Source of the DNA: Dactylellina haptotyla
Lineage: Eukaryota > Ascomycota > Orbiliomycetes > Orbiliales > Orbiliaceae
Direction of reading: 5' to 3'
DNA length: 64,000 nt
NCBI GenBank assembly: GCA_031310005.1
Contig: CM062383.1
Span: 1,922,001-1,986,000 of the forward strand
Shown: in pieces, positions 45,001 through 56,409 of the stretch
Position numbering within the stretch: the first letter of the stretch is position 1
Layout: each line of letters opens with the position of its first letter
Notes under the pieces: generated by a model
Told to the model about the DNA's origin: nothing
What the model saw: only the letters and a program-made list of their open reading frames with translations
Database searches by the model: none
Position numbers and translations under genes: made by a program

Positions 45001-45508
45001 TATTTCCAAAGCAACTTTCAAGATTCCTGAGATTCAAAAAGAATTCGAGCGAGTATATCGCAACATCAATGCCAAGTTGAACCAAGTCCATAGTATGCCG
45101 TTTGAGCTCCGAAAAAACGAGAGTCTTCTGGCACCTCTGCTAGGTGGTGATTATACAGTCATAACGCAACAAAGACAAACTATGGAAAGTGCATTCCTCA
45201 GGCGGAACCTGGGATCGCGTGAGGATTTACGAAAGCTGGGAGGTCAAGACTTTGATTCTGGCCACGCCAGCTTGACCGTAGCTGCTGATGGTACTATGGC
45301 CACGATCCCGATTTCTGAGGGTGGCGGTGGAGCGCCAAAGAATCCACGGCCACATCACAAGCAGAAAGAACTTAAGAAGCAAAGAAGAGCTGCTAAAGTG
45401 AAAAGCCGGATGGACCAAAGTGGTGCTCCTATTGGACCAGCTCACGCATCATCTGCACCACACGGGGGCAGAAAAAAGAAGCGACCTAGGATGAAAGGAA
45501 AGCAGTAA
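42073..45508 (+). CDS. Non-canonical poly(A) polymerase, Trf4/Cid14 type
   Basis: Nucleotidyltransferase of the TRAMP complex, which oligoadenylates aberrant nuclear RNAs for exosome decay. Two exons (42073-44153, 44215-45508) with a 61-base intron give about 1,124 residues. Residues 1-660 are disordered: Pro/Ser-rich at first, then Arg-rich (AREMARKLKHRERRRIGRRE) and Asp/Arg/Tyr-rich. The catalytic core opens with LHKEIIDFYEYIKPRPYEH after the join. Active-site signs are GSFASEIYLPTSDMDVVVLS (Gly-Ser near 740, Asp 752 and 754) and the third aspartate in LSVDISFEN (about 817). The PAP-associated domain follows: LGRLLMEFLSLYGTKFN and IQVRNPGYFQK. The tail is Lys/Arg-rich. The unusually long N-terminus is the main departure from yeast Trf4. 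Confidence 0.93.
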
Positions 45509-46016
45509 ATCATTTTCTACAGACCTCCTTGCCCTCATTATCGCCCCCCATTTCGTTGCCTGATTTTGGCCCTTCGCGATCGCCTATCAATTGTAATAGA
45601 CTTCTAATTGTATTATATATTTCGACTCCACGGTTACGGGAAAAAGCTTTGGATATATTTTAAATGAAAACCCAGCCAGCTGCGAGGCTACAATTGCTGA
45701 CAGATGGATTATCGATTACCTTTATGATGCATGATGTGATGGATAGATATATTGTCTGAATATGTGTTGTGCAAACAACCACGTGACCATCCTCCGAGGC
45801 TGCCAGCAACACCTCTCCGTGGCGATCCTGGCCATCTGGCAGAGCAATCAACACGCCGTCAACATCTTCAACCTCCAAGGCACCGACACCGCAGCCAACC
45901 CAACCCAACCCAACCTCCTCCGATTCCTCCCAGTCCTACGCCCACGGCCCCTCTGCCCCTCCATTGCCGCATCCGACTCGACTTCTTTATTCCTCTCTGA
46001 GGATCTCATCGGCCGG
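45509..46016. other. Intergenic poly(A) polymerase / ubc6
   Basis: 508 bases with the 3' flank of the polymerase gene and the ubc6 promoter and leader. Four tandem CCAAC units lie at about 45895-45914, 100 bases before the ubc6 ATG. Nothing else seen. Confidence 0.5.
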
Positions 46017-46935
46017 ATGGCATCCAAAACAGCCTACAAGAGGGTAGGTTCTACCCCCTGGCATTTCCAATCCAAGGACGCTGATTAGCTAACATCTCCA
46101 TATCTCGTCCCAGCTCACCAAAGAGTACAAGCACATCCAAGATGAGCCGCCCCCGTATATAACTGCGCACCCGCTCGAAAGTAATATTCTAGAGTACGAT
46201 ACTATCTACCCTCTGCTTCCTTGCAATCTGCCTAGTGCCGCCCATTAACATTGCCCACTGCACAGATGGGTATACCTTATCGATGGACCACCGGATACTC
46301 CATACGCCGGTGGACAGTATTGGGGCACTCTCGTGTTCCCACCGGATTATCCCTTCAAACCACCGGCGATTCGTATGATGACACCCTCCGGCCGATTCCA
46401 GACCTCCCAGAGGCTCTGCCTTTCGATATCGGATTTCCATCCGAAATCGTTCAACCCGGCATGGGAAGTTTCCACAATTCTCACCGGCCTTCTATCCTTC
46501 ATGACATCAGAAGAAATGACAACGGGTTCAATATCCGCCACTGCCGTACAGCGAAAGCAACTAGCAGCGATGTCAAGGTGGTGGAACTCAACAGGTGGAG
46601 GTTCTCATAGCGGCGGAGGTGGAAAAATTGGATTCGGTGACGGCGGCGCTCGTTTCAGAACAGACTGGCCGGAAATAGACAGAGAAAACTGGCAATGGAT
46701 GAGAGACAACAAGATCAATCCTCAAAATGGTCGTGTTATGACTGTGGCGCCTTTGGCTTCTTCAAAAATTGAAGGTTCCAGTACGGATACAACCCAAGCA
46801 GCGCAACTAGCAGTGGTTGCTGATAGAGCGAGTCAAAGCTGGCTAAGCAGGAACAAGCTCATGGTTGCAACTGCGATCATTGTTGCGTGGGTTGCGATGG
46901 GTCGTATCTTTCAGCACGAAGTTGGGGGTGCATAA
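46017..46935 (+). CDS. ubc6: Ubiquitin-conjugating enzyme E2 Ubc6 (tail-anchored, ERAD)
   Basis: ER-membrane E2 used in degradation of misfolded ER proteins with Doa10-type E3 ligases. Three exons (46017-46043, 46114-46193, 46266-46935) give 258 residues. Joins restore MASKTAYKRLTKEYKHIQ and SNILEWVYLIDGPPDTPY. The E2 fold continues with VFPPDYPFKPPAIRMMTPSG and the catalytic cysteine in QRLCLSISDFHPKSFNPAWE at residue 87, the same position as in yeast Ubc6; the family lacks the usual HPN motif, and so does this one. A Gly/Ser linker follows, then a C-terminal membrane anchor (LMVATAIIVAWVAMGRIF) with a short lumenal tail. The 27-base first exon is short but its join is exact. Confidence 0.95.
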
Positions 46936-48200
46936 TACTTCGCCCTTTCTTCTGAAGCGATGTTCGTTGAAACCTTTTACCTTGCATATAACTTAACTGG
47001 GATCTACTTTCATAGCAGCCCCGCAACTCTCCTCCCTGAATTTAGAATGGAGAGGCTAGAACATATCTACACGAGTAATAACTCTCTTAAATATTGTATT
47101 TTATTGGAACAGGAAGTTTGGCGTCTGAGAAGAGCATGGGAATTTCACTTTTTCTTTTTGTTTCTACTTTCTCTCACAGTTATGAATGTGGCATTTAAGT
47201 GGAAGTTCCAGGTTACACTGCTTATCAGCGGTGTCATTTTACTGGTATTTTTCTTTTTAGAAAAGAGGCTCCTAAAAATAAAACAAAACATGCAATTCCC
47301 CTTTCGAGGACATATTCTCCAACGGTAATATAATCGGATTTGATAACATTGCCGATAGGAAATCTTTATAATTGTGTGTGGAGGTGGCGGCTCGTAAGAT
47401 TAACATCTGATTGCTATCCTCGGACCCAGGAATACGAATACTCGGTATTATTTCAGAGAATTTTAAGGGTGGACATGCATGTGCATATAAGGATGCGTGA
47501 TGTGGTGGTAACTGAGCCACAACCGTTGCCGCCCTGTTGGTCTTGCAGCCGGTCCGCTGTGTCGAGCCAGCTCGACAGGAAATTGGGGTGACCAGGGCTT
47601 TGGGGAGAAATGATAATCCGCATCCAATCGACGAGCGAGCAAAAGGCTTCTTGGAGCACCGGCTATTCTCCACGAATATATTCCAGAAACTCTGTCCATG
47701 CTATGTAGCTTTTTAGAAAATGCCGATTCATCAAGGCGGATACGGTGTGAATCCGGTCCTTATTTTCAAGGAGGAACCAAAACACCGGTTCCTTGTTTCC
47801 GACCAATAAACATCCAGCGGTATTTCTTAACTAAAACGGTTTTCGCTGTTTCTTTGTGCGAGGGCGCGATCCCTAGGCTCATTTCGCGAGAGCTTTTGTT
47901 CCTGCATGAACGAGTTTTAATCCTGGCGAGATCATAACGGGTACGTCACAGTGACAGGGCTGCCGCATGCTCGAACCGTTCTTTGGCCCGCCGCCCAGCA
48001 TTGGATCGCAATGGACGTTAGTAGGATTCCGAGCTAGACAATCCAGGAGCCTCTATGTTGTTGGGGGCGGCCATGCGATCCAGGTTCTATAGACCCTTTG
48101 GGTGAGCCCTTCGTTTGTGTTCTACGCGTTTCGCCGGAGTTGATCTTGAGGGCGGCAGAAGGCTCCTCGATCGATGGTGGCTTTGCGCTCGCGTAGAGCG

Positions 48201-48217
48201 AAAAAAAAAAAAAAAAA
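48201..48217 (+). repeat. Poly-A tract
   Basis: Seventeen adenines in a row, not preceded by recognisable element sequence. Confidence 0.8.
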
Positions 48218-51200
48218 CAGTTGAATATGCGCGGTTTCACTCGGCCAAGTGCAGAATAACTTCCTGAGACCTTCCTTTCGTCTTCGACAAATAGAATAGG
48301 ATTTAGGGAATGATTTGCCGCGCAGCCCGTGACGGATTTAGGAAACCGTCCGCCAAAGGCTAAGTCAAGAACACTCAGGAATGTTGGCTTTCCTCCCCGC
48401 GGCTTTGACAGGATCTTTGCCGAGCGTTATTGGGCCCAGCCTATTGAGTTTCTCTTTTTGCTTTGATGGAGCAAATTTTTCGCTCTTGCTGCAGGATGAA
48501 TTAAGGAGGGATTTTTTAATTTTTTTCCCCTTCTTACATCGTGTGTATACTTGCGACACATGGGAATCTCAGATATTGTTGGTTTACTAGGGTGGACTGA
48601 GGTAGGTCACCCTGGACTGTCCATCGGATCGGAACAATCGATCAATTCTGCAATCGTTCGATGCAGCTGGTTATTCAATGGATCGGAATGCAATAAACTG
48701 CGGCATTTTATTATAGTTGGATGAATATCCGTTTACCGACTCTCAGATGCCAGCTTCTGCGGAAGAAACCTTTTATTTTCCTTAAACAAGGTCTGAACGC
48801 GATGGTATTTCCCGTATCAAGCCTTATCATGGCAACAATTTTTGGTTCATGTTGTGTCAGAGCACCGTCTTACCATGGTTCCAGTGCTTTGTGATTGAAG
48901 TTAGTTGCGACACTAGACGTATTTGCGACAGTTAAAAAGAGGATTTCGTGATATCGTGATTATCGGAGGACAATGGCAGTCTAGATTTGGCAGGAGCAAG
49001 CCGCAAGCTCCTAAAGATACCGAACTTGGCTCCTTCTGACAAATAGCTTCGATCTATCACGCAAAAATTGGTGTGATTTTAGGCGATTCCGTTGTCGTCA
49101 CCATCGTGGCGGCTAGTTCGATATTTTCCCTTGCCTTCCAGTTTTTATTTTTATTTTTTTATTTTATTTGATTGCGATGCATTTGTGCGCGAGTCCGGCC
49201 TAAACCCCTTAGTTTCATCTTGATAGACCAGGAAAGGTGTCAGCCATGTCACTTGCGCCAGTGCCCCGAGACTCGACTGTCGAAATTTCCAAAATGGAGG
49301 GAGGTACCACGACAATTACTGTAAGGTTGCACAGCAGGTAAGATGAAAAAAGACTTAAATTTCATGCAGAATATGGCCATTCGGTGACGCTGGTTTTTAT
49401 AAACGCGTTAGAATCGTGGTGCTCTTGTCGCGATAGGGCGAACAAAAAATAGAACAAAAAGTAACGGGAAGTCAAAAGCGCAAAAAAGAAAAACCTAAGG
49501 AAAAGTGTGCCTGGCAAGGATAGGCGACAAGGGGTAGCACGAAGGAAGTTTCCTCCTGGCACTGACCCGGTGAGGAAATGAATAGAACGTGAACCCAACT
49601 TAAGCGATCATTTCCCGAACTTAGTCCAACCACAGACCCCTTTTGCTTGAAGGATGTTTTTGCTGTTCACCAATCAGCACCCCGATGTCGCCCCGGATCA
49701 GGGGGGCAATGAGGTTGACAGTATGCAGTAAGCGAGCACGACAGCTGCCTTCCTTTGCCAATTGATTTGAGATTTTATCGTTTCTCGAAAGTTGAATGGT
49801 GGGGGAGCTGGGGCGACGTCGGTTCATTGAGTTGATTCCTTTAGAATCAAGGTATGCAGCTGTGGAACCGATTGTCTTTGTGCGCCACAAGATCGATTGG
49901 CTAGGAAAAGGGGAATTGACGATGATGTAAAATAAAAAGGCTAGTGACCGAGCCGTCTTCCTCCTCCACCGTCTTAATGTCCAAAACAAAACAAAAAAGA
50001 CCTTTTGGTCTAGACTTACAAGAACTTCTGCTCTGGTGTTGGTGCCTCGTGTGGGAAAGCATTGAGGGCCAGTACAGAGCTCATGGGTGTGGAGATACAT
50101 CAGCGGCTAGTGGCAGACTGAGCCAATCTGCGCTCGAAATACCTCCAACCGTGGGCAAATTGGGATGTATGGGACCCGGATCTCTTGGAGGCATTGGGCA
50201 AGAGATTCTGAAGTGCTGTCGGGGAACACAGTCAGTAAAATCCCTTTTAGTTTCCTTGTTGGGGATAGAATCATCAATAGGAGGAGGAATGATGAAAGAA
50301 CAGCCGATAGTAACAACAACAATAATAATTAAAATCACCGCAAACCGATAATTTCAATTAAGTGCGATGTTGGAGCTATTCTAACCAAAACATTTTTTCC
50401 CACTTTCTTGCTTTCGCAGCACTGAAATTCTGCTGTGAAAGACACCGGACAGTCGTCGTGTGAACAGTCGTGTGGAAAGTTTGTCGCAGAACAGAAGAAG
50501 AAATGACAGGACATCCCTGCTCTGTTTCCTTCAAACGGATGGACTTCCTTGAACATGGGTTAGGCCAGTGGCCCCCGGGGCAGGAGATCAGACTGTCACC
50601 GTCCAAAAAGAAAGGCACTGAATGGCCAGCGCCCGTCGACCCATGCGGAAAAGCCTCCACTCAGATGCTCGAGGTGGAGAGCAGGTCGTTTCTTTTCCTG
50701 CACCGTGCATGGGTCTGTTCCCTTTCGTTGTGACTGAGCCGTTCCTGCGGCTTGTGGATTAATTTCAAACCAGGCCAATATCAAACTCTTGGGAGAGTGT
50801 CTGAGAACTAACCAGCCTTAATATCCGTCCCTCCCGCTTTTCCCATTCATGCCAACTGCCTCTGCTTCTTCGTAGAATCGATCTTCTGCTCTTGCCCTCA
50901 AGCAGTTTCGACCCCTCTTCGACTTCTTGTTCCTATTGTCACGCCTTTTTGCGTAGTCGCTCCTTACGCCTGCGGTTCCAAGCCAAACCCACCGACGCTC
51001 GTTTTTTTTGTACTTTCTTTATTTCTAGCGCTAAAGCAAAAGGGAGAGCTACAAGAAGCGGGAAAGAAGGAGAAGAGGAAGAAGAAGAGGATCGATAGAT
51101 AGGTAGACAGATAGGTAGTTGAACTGGAGTCACCGAAACCTGGAAAGCCGACATCTCGCCGCCCGCCGCCCTCGCCGTCCTCCTCAACGGGCAGCAGCAA

Positions 51201-51597
51201 GACCGCAGCAGCGCAGACCGACGTTGTCGTGTTGAGCGACGACACGCCCCCGCCGATTTCCAACACACGCAACTCGAAACGGTTCCCTTGCAGACAGCAA
51301 CCTTCCCTCGCCGTCCTCCTTTCTTTATAACGGAGACCGAACACACACAGAGAGAGAGGAAAGATATATATAACTTGCCATTGACAAAGACCTCCTTCGA
51401 GCCCAGTCTCGATAATCATCGCCTCGACGGCCACCGATCCCAAACAGTCTCTACTTTCTAACCCTCCTTCCCATTCATCCGACCTTGATACGCATACCGA
51501 GATTATAGATATTCAACAACCCTCGAAAAGAGCTCCGCTGTGCGGTTCAGTGATCGTCACCACATGTCTCCTTACTTCCTCTGAATTTAAGCATTTG

Positions 51598-51663
51598 GTA
51601 TGAACCTCTATTTTTTATGATAAGGAGAAAGACAATTGGCTGGCAGGTGCTAACAACAGGCAG
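51598..51663 (+). other. Probable 5' UTR intron
   Basis: A GTATGA donor, a GCTAAC branch-like site and a GGCAG acceptor lie 75-140 bases before the ATG at 51739. The leader has stops in all frames here, so the intron would be in untranslated sequence. Confidence 0.5.
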
Positions 51664-51738
51664 AGATTAACTACAAACTTCAATTAATTTCACAACTTTA
51701 ATTCCTGAGAATTTTGGTTCTCTCGCAACATACCCAAG

Positions 51739-54700
51739 ATGCATCGTCTACTTACGAAAAAGCATCGAGACGATGACCATACAAAGACACCTAACAAGCT
51801 CCGCTCTTTCAAACGTAACAAGAGCCAACCGCCCCCCGCCTCTCGTCCCCAGGTAGATCTCACGCAGGCATTACCACCTACCGATGATTTCAGAATATCC
51901 TTGATGTTGCCAAACCTCGAAAAGAGGTTTAGCGTTCTTCGAGAAGGTGAACAACGGCCTGAGGACGGGCCTGGAGTACACGGCATTGGTTACGGCGCTC
52001 TCGCTTCTGGAACTCTTTTCAATGACGGCAAGGATGGTGAATTCGTCCGCCCGCCGAATAATCACAATGGCCTGGCTGATATTACAGAAGTCGCATCAAT
52101 TCGAAGTGGCTCCCGCGCCGAAGGCTCTCTGGATCTGCCAGAAAATCCCCTCCAAAACGGTGATTATAGCGGGAGCATGATGGATAGACCACGACAAGGA
52201 GAAGGTAATATTTTGTTTGGAGGTAGACAGAAAATATTTCGCGTCAATACGGCGGCAACTGGTTCTTCAGACGAAGCTGGCGATTCTCCTCTTTCACCTG
52301 TTTCGCGGGGTCGACTGGGAGGCCGCGCCCTATATACAGACGATTTGCCCACACCTGGAAACCCTCGGAAGGGCTCAGCGACTGAAAAGGATACTACTCG
52401 TAGTCAAAGTCCACCCCCTTCGAATTACAACCTCGATAGAAACACACAGTCATCAACTACCTCGGGGCCAAGCTCACTCACACGGTCCTCAACAACCGCT
52501 ACCTCCAATTCCACTAACTCTCGAAACTTTGCTCCTAACGTTTTCGTAAATCCCATGACTTCGACTACGTCGAGCAAACCTCGCAAATTGATATACGAGC
52601 AAGCCTTGGATAGAGATAACAGTGAAAGGGAGCTCAATATGATGGAAACCCAAATGCACCTCGAAAACCAGAAATTAGCGATAATGGCACAGAAAAGAGC
52701 TGGTTCAACAAGCCCACACCCTTACTCGGAAGAAGACGAGAGAAGGAGGGCAATGTCTCCGCCAATACGCTCATTCGCTCGGCCATTCTCACCCCACAAC
52801 GAACCAGATGGCCGAGGCCGAGGCATTCCTACAAACACTAAACCCCAGGCGTCTGCTAGCTTGGATAATCTTAGACCTCAGATCCCAAACTTGAAAACTG
52901 CAGGCTCCTCCCCTGCTCTGACCGTTGTGAAGAAGGCTTCTGAGGTTCCATTCTCATTCGGATTTGAAGATAACAGCAATTCATCCAAACCTTCGTTCCC
53001 AACGCTGCAGGCTTCTATCAACAATCATGGCTTGCCAACTCCACGTCCCGAAAGCGAAGAGTACCAGAGCCCACAGCCTTCAGTATCGGTTTCTGTCAAC
53101 GGTCTTACGCCTTCGGCGTCGCCATTAACTGAACGATATTCTGAAGATGCAGATATCTCTCGCGACTCGCAAGTAAATGCCGAAGAGGGACCAAGCCAAC
53201 CGATATCAAGGCAATCTTCCGCCTCTGAGTACCCTTCCCAAGAACAGGCCATGGAGCAACAATCGACCTTTTACGAAGCGTCGGATAGTGAGAGAGAAAT
53301 GGATGATGGAGCTTCTTCCGTCTATGAGGACGACCCGTATATCCCTTTCGAAGATGCCTTCAATACTGAACATGTATCTCTCTCTCCTCCTCAAAAGACG
53401 CGCCAAATTATCCCCACCTTCCCTCCTCAGAAGCAAAACACAGAAACCGTTGTTACACCTCCCTCAGCATCCGATGGGATAACTGCTCTGCATGATAGTG
53501 ACTCGCCAACATTACCACCGAATGCCGGGCTTAGCAACATGATTCGCCAACACCTTCGATCCGATAGCGGAATCTCCTCAATATATGCCCCTTCGACGTA
53601 TGGGAAAACTGCAGAGCCACAGCAGGAGCCGCCATCGTTAGCCCAGGCACTAGCCAACTGGGATAATGAATATCCTGACTATGATGAAGAAGCCCCTTTC
53701 CAGCCGGAAGCCGTTGCCGAATCTACTGAAATCAAGCCTAAATTCTCGTTGGCAGAACTTAAAAAGAGAGAGGCGGATGAAAAGAAGTTCCAACAGGAAC
53801 AGCAGCCGACCCCTCTCCTAAAGAGTACACCTATGGAGAGAAGTCGTTCTGATAATACCCAGTCAACTGGAGACGATGAGACAGACGAATGGCGCACTCA
53901 GCTGGAAGAGAAGAAGAGAATGCTCCAACAGCGTTTGCAAGAGCACAGTGGTAGAAACTCTCCGGCTCCTGGCTTCGCTGATAGTGACGAACCTCCAAAG
54001 AACTCGATTCTCAAGCCGGGTATGTTAGGCAATATGCTTAAAGGCAAGAACTCACCGTCTTCTACACCAGGGAGAGAGGAGCCCAAGGCAATGAGGATGC
54101 TGGGTATCTCCCCATCCATGAACCGATCAGGGGAGTCCTTTGGTCGCAGAGATGATGATGATGAAGAAGCTATGCTAGACCGTCACGATGAGAGATTTCG
54201 CCCAACACCACACCGTCCGGATATGCACCCACAACATGATATGCGTCCTCGTGGACAGGGAGCAATGCCTGGGCAGCGAATGCCGCCACAAGGACATCCA
54301 TATGGGCATCCTCAAGGCGCTCCTCATGGGCGACCCTACCCTCCACACAACGGTCCGCCGAATCAACCACACCTCAATGGAACACGTTCCTTCTTGCCGA
54401 TGACCACTCCATCTCAAGGTCCTCGAAAAGGCGCTGGCCATATCCCAATTGAGTCTGGCATTCCCTCCTCTTCCAACATGCATCGTGAGTTTGTGGAGCA
54501 AAGCCGAAATGGTCATCGACCCCCCGGTCCTGGAATGCCTCCTCACATGCAACACCGTGGGCCGCCACCTCATGGACATGATCATGCTGGCCGCCCGGAG
54601 TTCCGTCCTCCTCACGATAGACATTATGAATCGAGAGATCCCCAACAAGGGGGCCGTTCTAGAGCTCGTTCCAATGCTCAGCGGCCACCAAACGAAGCTA

Positions 54701-55749
54701 TTCACCGATCTCCCCCACATTCGAAAGCGCCTATACGGCGGGGACCTTCATCCGAAGAAGACTTGCGCGGGAGACATCGTGGTCCTCCAATGGGAATGCC
54801 TGGTATGAGCACTGGGGTCATGACTACTGTCGCCTCCGGGCCGACTTCACCGCAGTCGAGTGACAAGAAAGCACCAGGGAAGCCGAAACATACCGAACCT
54901 TTGCAGTCCAAGGCATCGATTCCAGATTTGCGAACTAAGAACGAGCCCAAACCCGTTGAAGTTCCTCGAGATCGACGACCCAACAATTTGAACATTCCTG
55001 CAAATGATGTGCCTCCCTCTCGCTTTTCTACAGAAGACTCTCCGCAGTCTTCGAGCTTTGTTGGTCGCTTCCGAAGCAACAGCAAATCACAAAAAGTAAG
55101 CAGTATCAGCATGTTTGAGCAAGACAATTCCAGCGCTCCAGCTCTGCCAACTGCTCCTAAGATAATGCCCACACCGGCACTTGCCTCAAACTTGTCCAAA
55201 CCTCCGATGTCCGCCGCCGCCAACGCTTCTGCAAAGACATTGGCCGAACTTACTGGCTCTGATGGAACCAATCCAGCTTTCCAAAGTGCTGGGGCTGCCG
55301 CTGCGTCAAGGGAGGGTAAAAAGACCAAAATTAGGAAAGCTGATATCAGCGAACCCACCCTGCTCAGCACAACTTCACAGATGCCTGTATCCAACCTCAT
55401 CGATGCGGGTGGTAAAACCTACTACAAAATTCTTCCTCCAGGGCTTAGCGATTCCCCTCAAGTCAGGCAAAGGTCTGGTTCTGATGAATCAACCTCGAGA
55501 ATCCCCCATGGACCCGGGCTGCCAGTTCAAAACCAAAGGACTAGCGACCCGGAAGGCGAAAAAACTCGCACGCTCCGAAAAGCACAGAGTGATGGCAGCG
55601 GCCTTCGCGAGCGAGCTGCTAGCAGTGCCAGGCTTCCACAACCTAGACCCCCAATGCCCACCCCCTCGCCATACTTTGGAGGTGACAACCGTTCTGTTAA
55701 TTCTCCTCCGGCTCCTTTCTTCAACAATGCTCCGGCTGGAATGATCTAA
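51739..55749 (+). CDS. Large intrinsically disordered protein, function unknown
   Basis: Single uninterrupted exon of 1,336 residues. I do not recognise the function. The N-terminus is basic (MHRLLTKKHRDDDHTKTPNK) and leads to a short ordered-looking motif DFRISLMLPNLEKRFSVLRE at about residues 50-69, of a kind I have seen near the start of other fungal disordered proteins. Most of the chain is Ser/Pro/Asn-rich with many SP and TP sites, suggesting phosphorylation. A Lys/Glu/Gln helical stretch lies near 665-735 (LAELKKREADEKKFQQEQQ). Residues about 820-995 are His/Pro/Gly/Arg-rich. A C-terminal block KTKIRKADISEPTLLSTTS, then GGKTYYKILPPGL, is not low complexity and may be the conserved functional piece. 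A cytoskeleton or polarity role would be a guess. Confidence 0.88.
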   Translation: MHRLLTKKHRDDDHTKTPNKLRSFKRNKSQPPPASRPQVDLTQALPPTDDFRISLMLPNLEKRFSVLREGEQRPEDGPGVHGIGYGALASGTLFNDGKDGEFVRPPNNHNGLADITEVASIRSGSRAEGSLDLPENPLQNGDYSGSMMDRPRQGEGNILFGGRQKIFRVNTAATGSSDEAGDSPLSPVSRGRLGGRALYTDDLPTPGNPRKGSATEKDTTRSQSPPPSNYNLDRNTQSSTTSGPSSLTRSSTTATSNSTNSRNFAPNVFVNPMTSTTSSKPRKLIYEQALDRDNSERELNMMETQMHLENQKLAIMAQKRAGSTSPHPYSEEDERRRAMSPPIRSFARPFSPHNEPDGRGRGIPTNTKPQASASLDNLRPQIPNLKTAGSSPALTVVKKASEVPFSFGFEDNSNSSKPSFPTLQASINNHGLPTPRPESEEYQSPQPSVSVSVNGLTPSASPLTERYSEDADISRDSQVNAEEGPSQPISRQSSASEYPSQEQAMEQQSTFYEASDSEREMDDGASSVYEDDPYIPFEDAFNTEHVSLSPPQKTRQIIPTFPPQKQNTETVVTPPSASDGITALHDSDSPTLPPNAGLSNMIRQHLRSDSGISSIYAPSTYGKTAEPQQEPPSLAQALANWDNEYPDYDEEAPFQPEAVAESTEIKPKFSLAELKKREADEKKFQQEQQPTPLLKSTPMERSRSDNTQSTGDDETDEWRTQLEEKKRMLQQRLQEHSGRNSPAPGFADSDEPPKNSILKPGMLGNMLKGKNSPSSTPGREEPKAMRMLGISPSMNRSGESFGRRDDDDEEAMLDRHDERFRPTPHRPDMHPQHDMRPRGQGAMPGQRMPPQGHPYGHPQGAPHGRPYPPHNGPPNQPHLNGTRSFLPMTTPSQGPRKGAGHIPIESGIPSSSNMHREFVEQSRNGHRPPGPGMPPHMQHRGPPPHGHDHAGRPEFRPPHDRHYESRDPQQGGRSRARSNAQRPPNEAIHRSPPHSKAPIRRGPSSEEDLRGRHRGPPMGMPGMSTGVMTTVASGPTSPQSSDKKAPGKPKHTEPLQSKASIPDLRTKNEPKPVEVPRDRRPNNLNIPANDVPPSRFSTEDSPQSSSFVGRFRSNSKSQKVSSISMFEQDNSSAPALPTAPKIMPTPALASNLSKPPMSAAANASAKTLAELTGSDGTNPAFQSAGAAAASREGKKTKIRKADISEPTLLSTTSQMPVSNLIDAGGKTYYKILPPGLSDSPQVRQRSGSDESTSRIPHGPGLPVQNQRTSDPEGEKTRTLRKAQSDGSGLRERAASSARLPQPRPPMPTPSPYFGGDNRSVNSPPAPFFNNAPAGMI

Positions 55750-56409
55750 TGCAATAAATTAAAAGTCGGAGTTTGCTCATAAACCTACATACACATACAC
55801 AAGGCGTGCTTCATCTGTCTTCAAAACTATCTTCTAGTTGATACTCCGTTTGCTCATTTCTGCTGTTTTCTCTCCTTATTTTCGTTTTTTTTCTGGGTCA
55901 TTTTTGGCGTATGGGAGGTGTTTATTGAAATGGCATGACTGTGGTTTTCTTTAATAGTCCCGAGGATGACAAAAGGCAAAAAAACTGTACGAAAGATACC
56001 TGGGATTCATTGATCACTGATAGCGACAGCGTCTCGTCCCTCCCCTTTACATAATGTTTTTCTTCTTTATTTCTATTTCTGTATGAACAAACCTTAGCTT
56101 TCATTCCGATAATGTGCGAGGGTCACTGCAGCGCATGATCTACCTTCCCTTGAGCACTCGCCAAGCAATCGCTCTTTTACTTTTATCTCTTTTCATGTAT
56201 ATTCCTAACCAGTATGCCGGGGTATGAACTCTGCACTATTGATATTATCACTAGTATTATTCTATTCTATTCTATTATACTATGCCTTCCTCAAAACAAG
56301 CAGCTTAGCCTGACATTGCTCCCAGTCATGGTTTCTTGAAATGCTTTGCAAACACTGACTAGCGTCTGAATTTCGAAGCCAAATATATTGTTGCGATGAA
56401 GCCTTGTAC
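55750..56409. other. Convergent intergenic region
   Basis: 660 bases between the disordered protein gene (+) and the holo-ACP synthase gene (-). T-rich after the stop; TATTC tandem units near 56260-56278. No gene seen. Confidence 0.5.

Larger units (their letters stand above)
46936..51738. other. Gene-poor 4.8 kb stretch
   Basis: No family motif found on either strand. Open frames reach 159 codons (49621-50100 -) but have no plausible joins. The sequence contains a 17-base A tract (48201-48217), T/A-rich low complexity at 49140-49170, and from about 50800 a pyrimidine-rich then mixed leader of the next gene with a likely 5' UTR intron. Part of it may be regulatory DNA for the 1,336-residue protein. 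Confidence 0.45.

Noticed and set aside
48201-48217. Poly-A tract considered as a retroposon tail
   Set aside because: No promoter boxes, tRNA-like head, reverse-transcriptase motif or target-site duplication seen around it.
49621-50100. 159-codon minus-strand frame in the gene-poor stretch
   Set aside because: No family motif, mixed low-complexity content, no plausible splice partners.
54702-55400. 232-codon minus-strand frame inside the disordered protein gene
   Set aside because: Antisense shadow of a low-complexity coding exon; no start context or motif.
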